Origin: an uncultured Flavobacteriaceae bacterium | Lineage (GTDB): Bacteria > Bacteroidota > Bacteroidia > Flavobacteriales > Flavobacteriaceae | DNA length: 64,000 bases | Direction: 5' to 3' | NCBI GenBank assembly: GCA_947494825.1 | Contig: CANLWN010000005.1 | Location: 186,001 to 250,000 of the forward strand | Part shown: piece after piece, positions 23,585 to 32,632 of the stretch | How the letters are laid out: each line of letters opens with the position of its first letter | Numbering within the stretch: position 1 is the stretch's first letter | Made by a program: the position numbers and the translations under genes | The notes under the pieces: model-generated | What the model was told of the DNA's origin: nothing | Database searches by the model: none | Seen by the model: the letters and a program-made list of their open reading frames with translations, nothing else

Positions 23585-24844
23585 TTATTCTCCCAAGAGC
23601 TTTTTAATTCGCATGAAATTATCGTTATCGCCCAGGGCACCGTAAATGTTTTTTAGTTGGGAAAGAATTCCCTGGTTGTCCGGGTTCAATTTTAGGGCGT
23701 CCTCCAATATTTGAGCTCCTTCAACGAACAGATCGTCCTTTTTCTGCTTAAGCTCGTCGTATCGGGCAATATCGGCCCTTGAGTTTCCAAGGGTGTTCAT
23801 TTCATCGATCAGGCCATTTCCTTCGTTCACATACGTGGTAGAAAGGTTCAATTGGGCGTTAATGTAGCCCGGATTGATTTCCAAGGCCTTTTTGTACGCT
23901 GCCCTAGCTTCTTCCAGATTTCCTTGCTCCATATTGATTACCCCAATATTATATTGTAGATCGGGATTGTCCGGTGCCATTTCTGTGGCCTTGGCCATAA
24001 GTTCCTTGAATTTTTCCTTATCACCCAGTTTGTAATGAAGATTGGCTTCGTTCAAAATTAGGTTTACATCATTGGGATCGTTGGCCCGTGCATCCACATA
24101 GGCTTCCAAAGCCTTGTCATCCTGGCCCAATTGGGTATATATCAAAGCCATGTTCTTCACAATTTCCGGGCTTTTGGATGGGGTTGTTTCATCTTTTGGG
24201 TCCTTGAGCGTACCTGCTTTGACCAAAAGGTCTCTCTGTGCCTTGTCCATTTCCTGAACCTCCCCGGTTTCTACGTTTACCCCGCTGTATCGTACGCCAC
24301 TACCGTCGTACCCTATGTCCTTAAGTTCTTGATAATACGCCAGTGCTTCTTCGTAATGACCGCCGTTCACCGCACTACTTGCCGCATAGTATAGATAAAG
24401 GGTATCCTTGGGACTAAGTTTGTAGCCCAGGTACAATTTTTCTGCAGCTTCCTTGAATTTTTTCTCATTGTTATCGGCAACGGCTGCATTCACGAGATCA
24501 GCGGTCATTGCCGTAAGTTTCTGTTGGGCCTCAACGGTATACTTTACCTTCCCTTTTTCTTCGATGGCAATGGTCTCCTTGTACGAAGATATAGCCACGT
24601 CAAAGGCTGTTAGATCACCGTTCTTGGCCAGGTCATAATAGGTGTTTCCCTTTACAAAATGGTACTGGGCCTTTAGTTTTGGATCGGCACTTTCAATCAA
24701 CGAAGCGGCACCTTCCAGTGTGGTCTTGGCCGTAGCGACATCACCAGCCTTTAATGCCTTTTCCGCCGCTTTTATCTCTGTCTTTTGTGACATCCCTACC
24801 ATGGAAAACGTCATGGCCGCAAGAATTAAAATTTTAGTTTTCAT
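23585..24844 (-). CDS. Exported TPR-repeat protein
   Basis: A 419-residue protein with a signal peptide (about 1-19, ending GMSQ) followed by tetratricopeptide repeats through its whole length; clear units include NMALIYTQLGQDDKALEAYVDA and YNIGVINMEQGNLEEARAAYKKALEINP. It probably works in the periplasm as a scaffold for protein contacts. The partner is unknown. It starts 36 bp after gyrA and is likely co-transcribed with it. Confidence 0.88.
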   Translation of the reverse strand: MKTKILILAAMTFSMVGMSQKTEIKAAEKALKAGDVATAKTTLEGAASLIESADPKLKAQYHFVKGNTYYDLAKNGDLTAFDVAISSYKETIAIEEKGKVKYTVEAQQKLTAMTADLVNAAVADNNEKKFKEAAEKLYLGYKLSPKDTLYLYYAASSAVNGGHYEEALAYYQELKDIGYDGSGVRYSGVNVETGEVQEMDKAQRDLLVKAGTLKDPKDETTPSKSPEIVKNMALIYTQLGQDDKALEAYVDARANDPNDVNLILNEANLHYKLGDKEKFKELMAKATEMAPDNPDLQYNIGVINMEQGNLEEARAAYKKALEINPGYINAQLNLSTTYVNEGNGLIDEMNTLGNSRADIARYDELKQKKDDLFVEGAQILEDALKLNPDNQGILSQLKNIYGALGDNDNFMRIKKLLGE

Positions 24845-24880
24845 CTTAAATTTAAATTAGTGTATTAGTGTTTAATTATA

Positions 24881-27412
24881 TTATTCCTTGGTTTCGCTAG
24901 CATCATTATCAATACCCGTGCCATCTTCTTCATTCACTTCCATATTAAGGATATCGGCTTCTTCCATGGCCTCATCATCCTTCATGACCTTGGCCACTGC
25001 CGCTATGGAGTCGTTTTCCTTGATATTAATGAGTTTTACGCCTTGAGTGGCCCTACCCATCACCCTAAGATCCTCTACACTCATACGGATGGCAATACCG
25101 GATTTGTTAATGATCATTAGGTCATCAGAATCCGAGACATTCTTTATGGCAACCAGTCCTCCCGTTTTGTCGGTAATGGAAATGGTTTTCACGCCCTTAC
25201 CTCCCCGGTTTGTAATTCTGTAATCCTCGATGCTGGATCGTTTTCCAAAACCGTTTTCCGAGACGACCAGGATTTCATCGTCAAAATTATGGACGGAAAT
25301 CATACCGATTACCTCATCGGAATCACTGGCCAAGGTAATACCCCGCACACCGGAGGCATTTCTCCCCATGGGCCTGGTTTTGCTTTCTTCGAATCGTATC
25401 GCCTTTCCTGATTTGAGTCCCAGGAATATTTGACTGGTCCCTGTGGTAAGTTTGGCTTCGAGCAGCTCGTCCCCTTCGCGTATGCCGATGGCATTGATAC
25501 CATTCTGTCTTGGCCTGGAATATTGTTCCAGGGAAGTCTTTTTCACCGTTCCCTTTTTCGTGGCCATAATCACATAGTGACTATTTACATAATCTTCGTC
25601 CTTTAGGTCCTGCGTACAGATAAAGGCCTTCACCTTATCGTCCTGTTCTATATTGATCAGGTTCTGAATGGCCCTGCCCTTGGAAGTTCTGCTTCCTTCG
25701 GGTATTTCATATACGCGCATCCAGAAACACTTCCCTTTTTGGGTAAAGAACAACATATACTGATGATTGGTGCCCACAAAAAGGTGCTCCAGGAAGTCCT
25801 CGTTCCTTGTGGAAGAGGCCTTTTGCCCTACACCTCCCCTATTCTGGGTTTTATACTCGGTCAACGGGGTACGTTTAATATATCCCGCATGTGAAATGGT
25901 GATGACCACTTGTTCATCGGGAATCATATCCTCAATGCTCAGGTCACCGCCGGCAAAATTGATTTCGGAACGTCTGGCATCCCCATATTTTTCCTTCACC
26001 TCCAAAAGCTCGTCCTTTATGATCTGCATTCTTCGGTCTTTCTTGTCCAATATGTCCTTTAAATCGGCAATGGTCTTAATAAGCTCATCGTACTCGGACC
26101 GTAATTTGTCCTGTTCCAGGCCAGTAAGCTGGCGTAGGCGCATTTCTACAATGGCCTTGGATTGTACTTCGGTAAGCTTAAAGCGTTCCATCAGGTTTTC
26201 CCTAGCCTCATCCGGACTGGAAGAAGCCCTGATAATGGCAATAACCTCATCAATATTATCAGAGGCAATGATAAGGCCTTCCAAAATGTGCGCCCGGTCC
26301 TCGGCTTTCTTAAGTTCAAACTTCGTCCTCCGGACCACTACCTCGTGGCGGTGCTCAACAAAGTGATGGATCATTTCCTTGACGTTGAGCAATTGGGGCC
26401 TACCCTTGACCAGCGCAATATTGTTTACGCTGAACGAGGATTGTAGGGCCGTATACTTATATAAGGTGTTGAGAACAATATTCGGAATGGCATCGCGCTT
26501 TAGCATATACACTATTCTCATGCCCTTTCTATCCGATTCGTCCCGGATGGTGGAAATTCCATCAATCTTTTTGTCGTTGACCAGATCTGCGGTCTTCTTA
26601 ATCATATCCGCCTTATTGACCTGATAGGGGATTTCGGTAACAATAATACATTCGCGGCCCTGCACCTCTTCAAAATTGGCTCTGGCACGCATCACCACAC
26701 GTCCACGTCCGGTATGAAAGGCCTCCTTTACGCCATCGTAGCCATAGATTACTCCTCCGGTCGGAAAGTCCGGCGCTTTTATATGGGTAATCAACTCATC
26801 GATCTCTATCTCACTATTATCTATATACGCTATGGTACCATCTACTACTTCCGACAAATTATGCGGGGGCATGTTGGTGGCCATACCAACGGCTATACCC
26901 GAAGCGCCGTTGACCAAAAGGTTGGGCACTCTGGTTGGCAGTACCGTAGGCTCCTCCAAGGAATCGTCAAAATTCAACTGATGGTCTACGGTATCCTTAT
27001 CGATATCCGACAACATTTCATCAGCGATTTTACGCATACGTGCTTCTGTATAACGCATCGCCGCAGGGCTGTCCCCATCTATGGAACCAAAATTTCCCTG
27101 TCCGTCTACCAACATATAACGCAAACTCCATTCCTGGGCCATACGCACCATGGTGTCATACACCGAGGTATCCCCGTGCGGGTGGTATTTTCCCAAAACT
27201 TCCCCAACAATACGGGCAGATTTCTTATGTGCACTATTGGATCTAACCCCCAACTCGTGCATTCCATATAAAACTCTTCTGTGCACCGGCTTTAAGCCAT
27301 CCCTGACATCGGGCAGGGCACGTGACACAATGACCGACATTGAATAGTCAATGTAGGCAGATTTCATCTCATCTTCAATGTTTATAGGAATCAATTTTTC
27401 TCCTTCCGCCAT
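24881..27412 (-). CDS. gyrA: DNA gyrase subunit A
   Basis: Catalytic breakage-and-rejoining subunit of DNA gyrase, 843 residues. The quinolone-determining region reads [22 protein letters not shown], with Thr at the position of E. coli Ser83 and Asp at that of Asp87. The active Tyr is in [10 protein letters not shown]. The C-terminal beta-pinwheel carries blades with GRxAxGV-type turns, for example GRATQGVKL, and the gyrase-specific GQKASST box region. An acidic tail ([16 protein letters not shown]) ends the protein. It is divergent from clpC. Confidence 0.97.
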   Translation of the reverse strand: MAEGEKLIPINIEDEMKSAYIDYSMSVIVSRALPDVRDGLKPVHRRVLYGMHELGVRSNSAHKKSARIVGEVLGKYHPHGDTSVYDTMVRMAQEWSLRYMLVDGQGNFGSIDGDSPAAMRYTEARMRKIADEMLSDIDKDTVDHQLNFDDSLEEPTVLPTRVPNLLVNGASGIAVGMATNMPPHNLSEVVDGTIAYIDNSEIEIDELITHIKAPDFPTGGVIYGYDGVKEAFHTGRGRVVMRARANFEEVQGRECIIVTEIPYQVNKADMIKKTADLVNDKKIDGISTIRDESDRKGMRIVYMLKRDAIPNIVLNTLYKYTALQSSFSVNNIALVKGRPQLLNVKEMIHHFVEHRHEVVVRRTKFELKKAEDRAHILEGLIIASDNIDEVIAIIRASSSPDEARENLMERFKLTEVQSKAIVEMRLRQLTGLEQDKLRSEYDELIKTIADLKDILDKKDRRMQIIKDELLEVKEKYGDARRSEINFAGGDLSIEDMIPDEQVVITISHAGYIKRTPLTEYKTQNRGGVGQKASSTRNEDFLEHLFVGTNHQYMLFFTQKGKCFWMRVYEIPEGSRTSKGRAIQNLINIEQDDKVKAFICTQDLKDEDYVNSHYVIMATKKGTVKKTSLEQYSRPRQNGINAIGIREGDELLEAKLTTGTSQIFLGLKSGKAIRFEESKTRPMGRNASGVRGITLASDSDEVIGMISVHNFDDEILVVSENGFGKRSSIEDYRITNRGGKGVKTISITDKTGGLVAIKNVSDSDDLMIINKSGIAIRMSVEDLRVMGRATQGVKLINIKENDSIAAVAKVMKDDEAMEEADILNMEVNEEDGTGIDNDASETKE

Positions 27413-27669
27413 TCTAGAATCTTATAAATTTACTTGGTTAATAAAACATGCCAATATACGGAAAATCATAGCTTTCAAAGTAATATAAAAACACTTTATT
27501 AAAGAATTTATTAACACCTGTGGGGCCTATTCAGGTTGATAATTTGCTTGTTAATTTTTTTGTAAATAGGGGTTTTTTTCGTCATTTAGACCTAGTTTAT
27601 CGAATATGGGTACGGTATTTGCCCTAGATTGGGATAGATTTACTAATTTTAAAGGCGAAAGGATATTTT

Positions 27670-30219
27670 ATGGACGATAATTTTTCCCCCAGGGTAAAGG
27701 ATGTAATAGCGTACAGCAAAGAGGAAGCGCTACGGTTGGGTCATGACTTTATTGGCACCGAACATCTAATGCTAGGATTATTGCGTGATGGAAACGGAAA
27801 GGCGATCAGTATCTTGGACGCGTTGGATGTGGATTTGGACCACCTGAGAAGAAAAGTGGAAATCCTGAGTCCGGCCAATCCCAACTCGGGCGTAACGCAG
27901 AAAGACAAGAAGAACCTGCATTTGACCCGTCAAGCGGAGCGTGCGCTGAAAACCACTTTTTTGGAAGCCAAATTATTTCAGAGTTCTTCGATAAATACCG
28001 CCCATCTGTTGTTGTGTATTTTGAGAAATGAAAACGACCCTACCACCAAATTACTGCACAAACTAAAGGTGGATTATGATGGGGTAAAGGAACAGTTCAA
28101 ATCTATGATCACCAGTGATGATGACTATATAGATTCTCCAACCTCGGAATCTTTTCCGAGCGATTCCGACGAGCCTGCCGAAGGCAAGGAGGGTACTTTT
28201 GGCGCCACTTCGAGTCAGAAGGGGAGCAAAAAGTCGAAAACCCCTGTTTTGGATAATTTTGGCCGGGACCTTACCAAATTGTCAGAGGAAAATAAACTGG
28301 ACCCTGTAGTGGGCCGGGAAAAAGAAATTGAGCGGGTCTCCCAAATTTTGAGTAGAAGAAAAAAGAACAACCCCTTGCTCATCGGGGAACCGGGCGTAGG
28401 TAAAAGTGCTATTGCCGAAGGGCTTGCGCTTAGAATTATTGACAAGAAAGTGTCGAGGATCCTGTATAACAAACGGGTGGTCACGCTCGATTTGGCCTCT
28501 CTGGTGGCCGGTACCAAATACCGCGGCCAGTTTGAGGAGCGTATGAAAGCGGTCATGAACGAACTGGAGAAGAATGACGACGTTATTCTTTTTATTGATG
28601 AGATCCACACCATTGTAGGCGCCGGTGGCGCCACAGGCAGCTTGGATGCCTCCAATATGTTCAAACCGGCCCTGGCCAGAGGTGAAATTCAATGTATCGG
28701 TGCCACTACCTTGGACGAATACAGACAATATATAGAAAAAGATGGTGCGCTTGAACGTCGTTTCCAAAAGGTGATGGTAGAACCCACCACCGTGGAGGAG
28801 ACCATTGAAATCCTGATGAACATTAAGGGCAAGTACGAGGACCATCACAATGTGAACTACACGGACGAGGCCATCATTGCCTGCGTGAAGTTGACCAACA
28901 GATATATGACGGATCGTTTTCTTCCGGACAAGGCCATCGATGCGCTCGATGAGGCCGGTTCAAGGGTACATATCGTGAACATGGATGTTCCCAAGCAAAT
29001 CTTGGAACTGGAAAAACAACTGGACGATGTACGGGAGTTAAAGAATAACGTGGTAAAAAAACAACGTTATGAGGAAGCTGCCAAACTGCGGGACGATGAA
29101 AAAAGATTGGAGAAGGAACTGTCGGTAGCCCAAGAAAAATGGGAGGAAGACAGCAAACTACATAGGGAAACCGTTTCTGAGGACAATGTGGCAGATGTAG
29201 TTTCCATGATGAGCGGTATCCCGGTAAACCGAATTGCCCAGACCGAGAGCAACAAACTGGCCGAGTTGCCCGACCTAATCAAAGGAAACGTAATCGGGCA
29301 GGACGAGGCGGTCTACAAAGTGGCAAAAGCCATACAGCGAAATAGGGCCGGACTAAAAGATCCCAATAAACCTATTGGGTCCTTTATCTTTTTGGGCCAG
29401 ACAGGTGTGGGTAAGACCCAACTTGCCAAGGTGTTGGCCAAAGAACTGTTCGACTCCGAAGATGCACTCATACGTATAGATATGAGCGAATACATGGAAA
29501 AATTTGCCATCTCGCGACTAGTGGGCGCACCTCCAGGATATGTAGGCTACGAAGAAGGGGGCCAGCTGACGGAAAAAGTTCGTAGAAAGCCGTATTCTGT
29601 AATCTTGTTGGACGAGGTAGAAAAAGCGCATCCCGATGTCTTTAATATGCTCCTACAGGTTTTGGACGATGGGTTCCTTACCGACAGCCTGGGCAGAAAG
29701 ATAGATTTCAGGAATACCATTATTATAATGACCTCCAATATCGGGGCACGGCAGCTCAAGGATTTTGGCCAAGGCGTTGGTTTTGGAACCGCCGCAAAGA
29801 AATCCCAGGCAGATACGCATCAGAAGAGTGTTATAGAAAATGCCCTAAAAAAAGCGTTCGCGCCGGAATTCCTCAACAGGATAGATGATGTTATGGTCTT
29901 TAATCCACTGGAACGGGAGCACATACACAAGATTATCGATATAGAGCTCAACAAGCTGTTTGCCAGAATTAAGGATATAGGCTACGACCTTAACCTCTCT
30001 GAAAAGGCCAAAGACTATATTGCCGAAAAAGGTTTTGACAAACAATATGGTGCCCGACCGTTAAAACGAGCGATCCAAAAATATATAGAGGATGCCCTGG
30101 CCGAGGAGATCGTAAATTCCAAACTGGCGGAAGGCGATAGTATCTCCATGGACCTGGATGAAAAGAAAGACGAGCTAACGATCAAGATCAAGAAGGCAAA
30201 AAAGTCTTCAGAGGCCTAA
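27670..30219 (+). CDS. clpC: ClpC-type Clp ATPase
   Basis: Hsp100 unfoldase that feeds substrates to the ClpP peptidase, 849 residues. Clp N domain repeats (about 1-145), a charged linker, AAA module 1 with Walker A GEPGVGKS (about 240) and Walker B VILFIDEIH, an UVR-containing middle domain (about 425-480; QRYEEAAKLRDDEKRLEKEL), and AAA module 2 with GQTGVGKT (about 577). The UVR segment and the N domain indicate ClpC, not ClpB. It stands alone and is followed by a terminator. Confidence 0.96.
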   Translation: MDDNFSPRVKDVIAYSKEEALRLGHDFIGTEHLMLGLLRDGNGKAISILDALDVDLDHLRRKVEILSPANPNSGVTQKDKKNLHLTRQAERALKTTFLEAKLFQSSSINTAHLLLCILRNENDPTTKLLHKLKVDYDGVKEQFKSMITSDDDYIDSPTSESFPSDSDEPAEGKEGTFGATSSQKGSKKSKTPVLDNFGRDLTKLSEENKLDPVVGREKEIERVSQILSRRKKNNPLLIGEPGVGKSAIAEGLALRIIDKKVSRILYNKRVVTLDLASLVAGTKYRGQFEERMKAVMNELEKNDDVILFIDEIHTIVGAGGATGSLDASNMFKPALARGEIQCIGATTLDEYRQYIEKDGALERRFQKVMVEPTTVEETIEILMNIKGKYEDHHNVNYTDEAIIACVKLTNRYMTDRFLPDKAIDALDEAGSRVHIVNMDVPKQILELEKQLDDVRELKNNVVKKQRYEEAAKLRDDEKRLEKELSVAQEKWEEDSKLHRETVSEDNVADVVSMMSGIPVNRIAQTESNKLAELPDLIKGNVIGQDEAVYKVAKAIQRNRAGLKDPNKPIGSFIFLGQTGVGKTQLAKVLAKELFDSEDALIRIDMSEYMEKFAISRLVGAPPGYVGYEEGGQLTEKVRRKPYSVILLDEVEKAHPDVFNMLLQVLDDGFLTDSLGRKIDFRNTIIIMTSNIGARQLKDFGQGVGFGTAAKKSQADTHQKSVIENALKKAFAPEFLNRIDDVMVFNPLEREHIHKIIDIELNKLFARIKDIGYDLNLSEKAKDYIAEKGFDKQYGARPLKRAIQKYIEDALAEEIVNSKLAEGDSISMDLDEKKDELTIKIKKAKKSSEA

Positions 30220-30241
30220 TTGCGTAAGAATTTGATGATAG

Positions 30242-30270
30242 GGGAGTCGATTTATTCGACTCCCTTTTTT
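30242..30270 (+). terminator. Rho-independent terminator after clpC
   Basis: GGGAGTCGA (30242-30250) pairs with TCGACTCCC (30255-30263), followed by seven T. Confidence 0.92.
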
Positions 30271-30417
30271 TATGGCCTTGCCCCAAAGGGTAGGAAATAA
30301 AATACAGCCAAAACGGCCAATAAGCCGTATAAACGATATTTAGGCCTTTGGTCTAATATTTTTCACAATAGCTACGCATACGTCTACTTTCGTTGCAGAC
30401 ACTATAAATTACGGAAA

Positions 30418-30819
30418 ATGAGAGTCGGACCGGCTAAGAAAACGATTATCGTTAGGGAATATCAATTGGAGATAGGTAAGGTTCAGGTATATGAGGACTA
30501 CATGGTCTCTATCTTTGAGGAAGGTTCCACCCTAACTTTGGAAAGGGCGTATCAGATCATTGGAATATCCGAGATACATTTTCGGGACAGGGACTTTGGC
30601 TTTATCAGCCTACGCAAAAATTCACATGCAGTAGACCCTACGATCTACAGTTATTTAAGGGAATTGGAAAACCTTAAGGCCTTTGCCATCGTTTCCATCA
30701 AGGAAATGGATATGCACAACTTTAAGATCGAAAAATTGTTCTACAAAAAGCCTATGAAGTTCTTCATAGAGTATAACAATGCCCTGGTTTGGGTAAAAAG
30801 ACGCGTCAAGGGAAAATAG
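30418..30819 (+). CDS. Conserved hypothetical protein (STAS/SpoIIAA-like shape)
   Basis: A 133-residue soluble protein that I cannot assign. It alternates strands and helices (TIIVREYQLEIGKVQVYEDYMVSIF... then AFAIVSIKEMD and FKIEKLFYKKPMKFFIEY). The pattern, in which a read-out of personal-pronoun-sized strands surrounds a helix, resembles small STAS/SpoIIAA-like proteins of Bacteroidota, but this is only a shape argument. It is convergent with the nnr gene, 6 bp apart. Confidence 0.65.
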   Translation: MRVGPAKKTIIVREYQLEIGKVQVYEDYMVSIFEEGSTLTLERAYQIIGISEIHFRDRDFGFISLRKNSHAVDPTIYSYLRELENLKAFAIVSIKEMDMHNFKIEKLFYKKPMKFFIEYNNALVWVKRRVKGK

Positions 30820-30825
30820 CTTCCT

Positions 30826-32370
30826 TTAGGACGGTTCCTCATTTGGTTCCTCCACCGCTTCCGGCAGCTCAAAAAGATCTATATAGGCCTTGCCGATATG
30901 ATGGCTTATGTCCGAGGCCGTAAGTGCCTGGTAACCCATTTGCTCTACAGCGATATCACCAGCCCTCCCATGCAGGTAGACACCAAAAATTGCCGCCCTG
31001 AGCGGGGGGTAACCCTGCGCTATCAAAGCCGTTATTATTCCAGTGAGCACGTCACCGCTGCCCGCAGTGGCCATCCCGGGATTTCCCGTAGTATTGATGT
31101 ATCCCTTATCCCGATATACCGTAATGGTATGGCTCCCTTTGATTACCAAAATACAATCGTACTTGGCCGAAAACGCCTTTGCCTTTTTTAGTTTGTCAAA
31201 ATCATCTTTCCATGTGCCCAGTAAGCGTTCCAATTCCTTGGGGTGTGGGGTAAGTACCGCTTGCTTACCTATTTTTTTCAGCAAATCGGGATATTTGGAC
31301 AATAAGTTCAGCGCATCGGCATCCAAGACCAGCGGCTGCCTGTTCTGCTCCAAAAACCCCCGGAGGGCCTTTCCTGTATTTTTCGAGGTACCCCAGCCCA
31401 TCCCCAGGCCTATGGCCGTAGGCGAAATGTCAAAATCCACTGAAGAAACCTCACGTTCTCCCGCCGCTGTAATGACCATGGCTTCGGGAAGGGCCGTTTG
31501 CAAGGGAATATAGCCGCAGGAAGGTACATGTGCGGTAACCAATCCGCTACCAGAAGTCAAACATGCTCTTGAAGCTAGGATGACCGCCCCAATTTTTCCA
31601 TAACTGCCACCCATGATCAAGGCGTGCCCATACGTACCTTTATGGGAGAACTTTTCACGTGGAAGGTACCATGGCAATACCTGGTTCTTCCCCATAAGTT
31701 CGTATTCCGTTTCGGTCTCCATCAGATATTCGGGGTCCAGTCCAATATCCAACACTTCCCATTGATTACTGTAGCTCCCGGTTTGTGGCAGAAAGAAAAT
31801 CAATTTTGGGGCTTGGAAACTCAGCACATAGTTGGATCGTACCGCCGCCTGCGGGTCTTTTGGCACCTTGTCCATGAATAGTCCCGAGGGTACATCGATC
31901 GAAAGAACAAAGGCCTGGGACTCATTTAAATGCTGCATTAAGTTAACTACCCAGGGGTCGGGAACCCTGTTGAGCCCGATGCCGAAAATGGCGTCCACAA
32001 TAATGTCGTCCTTCCCAATTTCCGGGAACTCACAATCCGAATCCAAAAAGCTGGGCCAAATCTTTCGGTCTTTTAACCTGTCCAAATTGATCAGGAAATC
32101 CTTGGAACGCTTTTCGCTATAGTTCACCACGTTTACGGCAATATTGTAGCCGTGTTCCTGTAAATGTCTGGCAAGGGCAATGCCATCACCCCCATTGTTG
32201 CCAATTCCACAAAACAGGTGGATTTTTACCTGTGCGCCCTGCATTCTGTGGTGGATCCAGTTGAAAATCTGGACAGCGGCCCTTTCCATAAGGGCCTCAC
32301 TCTCAATTTGCTGGTTCTCGATTGTGAATTTATCAGCTTCGTATATCTGTTTCGCAGAAAAAATCTTCAT
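30826..32370 (-). CDS. nnr: Bifunctional NAD(P)H-hydrate epimerase / ADP-dependent dehydratase
   Basis: Repairs hydrated NADH and NADPH. The N-terminal YjeF_N epimerase domain (about 1-215) shows CGIGNNGGDGIALARHL near residue 57. The C-terminal dehydratase (ribokinase-like, about 225-500) shows ALIMGGSYGKIGA, VLTPHPKELERLL and GNPGMATAGSGDVLTGII, the last being the phosphate-binding and catalytic Asp motif. The total of 514 residues equals the usual fused form. It is divergent from the thr operon. Confidence 0.95.
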   Translation of the reverse strand: MKIFSAKQIYEADKFTIENQQIESEALMERAAVQIFNWIHHRMQGAQVKIHLFCGIGNNGGDGIALARHLQEHGYNIAVNVVNYSEKRSKDFLINLDRLKDRKIWPSFLDSDCEFPEIGKDDIIVDAIFGIGLNRVPDPWVVNLMQHLNESQAFVLSIDVPSGLFMDKVPKDPQAAVRSNYVLSFQAPKLIFFLPQTGSYSNQWEVLDIGLDPEYLMETETEYELMGKNQVLPWYLPREKFSHKGTYGHALIMGGSYGKIGAVILASRACLTSGSGLVTAHVPSCGYIPLQTALPEAMVITAAGEREVSSVDFDISPTAIGLGMGWGTSKNTGKALRGFLEQNRQPLVLDADALNLLSKYPDLLKKIGKQAVLTPHPKELERLLGTWKDDFDKLKKAKAFSAKYDCILVIKGSHTITVYRDKGYINTTGNPGMATAGSGDVLTGIITALIAQGYPPLRAAIFGVYLHGRAGDIAVEQMGYQALTASDISHHIGKAYIDLFELPEAVEEPNEEPS

Positions 32371-32423
32371 TCAATAAAAAAGTTTGGCAAATGTTGACGA
32401 TTTAGTAAAAATTTGTAGAAACA

Positions 32424-32454
32424 TTTGATTAGGGAACCAAAAATACTACTTTTG
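32424..32454 (+). promoter_or_regulatory. Promoter of the thr operon
   Basis: TTTG (32424-32427), 19-base spacer, TACTTTTG (32447-32454): an exact Bacteroidota consensus. Transcription should start near 32460, just before the leader peptide gene. Confidence 0.8.
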
Positions 32455-32470
32455 AATCTTTCTAAGAAGT

Positions 32471-32563
32471 ATGCCTTATTTTAAGACGGACATAAAAAAT
32501 TTCCTTTCTCCATCAAGCAATGGTCGTGCTACTACCGCTACCACCACTACCCCTTTGGGGTAA
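32471..32563 (+). CDS. thrL: Threonine-rich leader peptide of the thr operon
   Basis: A 30-residue open frame from ATG to TAA, about 10 bases after the predicted transcript start and 70 bp before thrA. Its C-terminal part contains RATTATTTTP, six Thr codons among seven, using both ACT and ACC. This is the signature of an attenuation leader: scarce Thr-tRNA stalls the ribosome there. The hairpin ACCCC-TTT-GGGGT overlaps the stop, and ACGGAC in the leader can pair with GTCCGT downstream. I see no classical U-run terminator, so the mechanism is open. Confidence 0.75.
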   Translation: MPYFKTDIKNFLSPSSNGRATTATTTTPLG

Positions 32564-32632
32564 GCAACTATATATTCGTCCGTTCCACGCATTTTTCTAT
32601 TTGAATCAACTAGTATCCTTTAATCAAACAAC

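Noticed and set aside
32549-32632. Classical attenuator terminator after the thr leader
   Set aside because: No stem with a following T-run was found; the short ACCCC/GGGGT hairpin overlaps the leader stop and is not followed by T bases.
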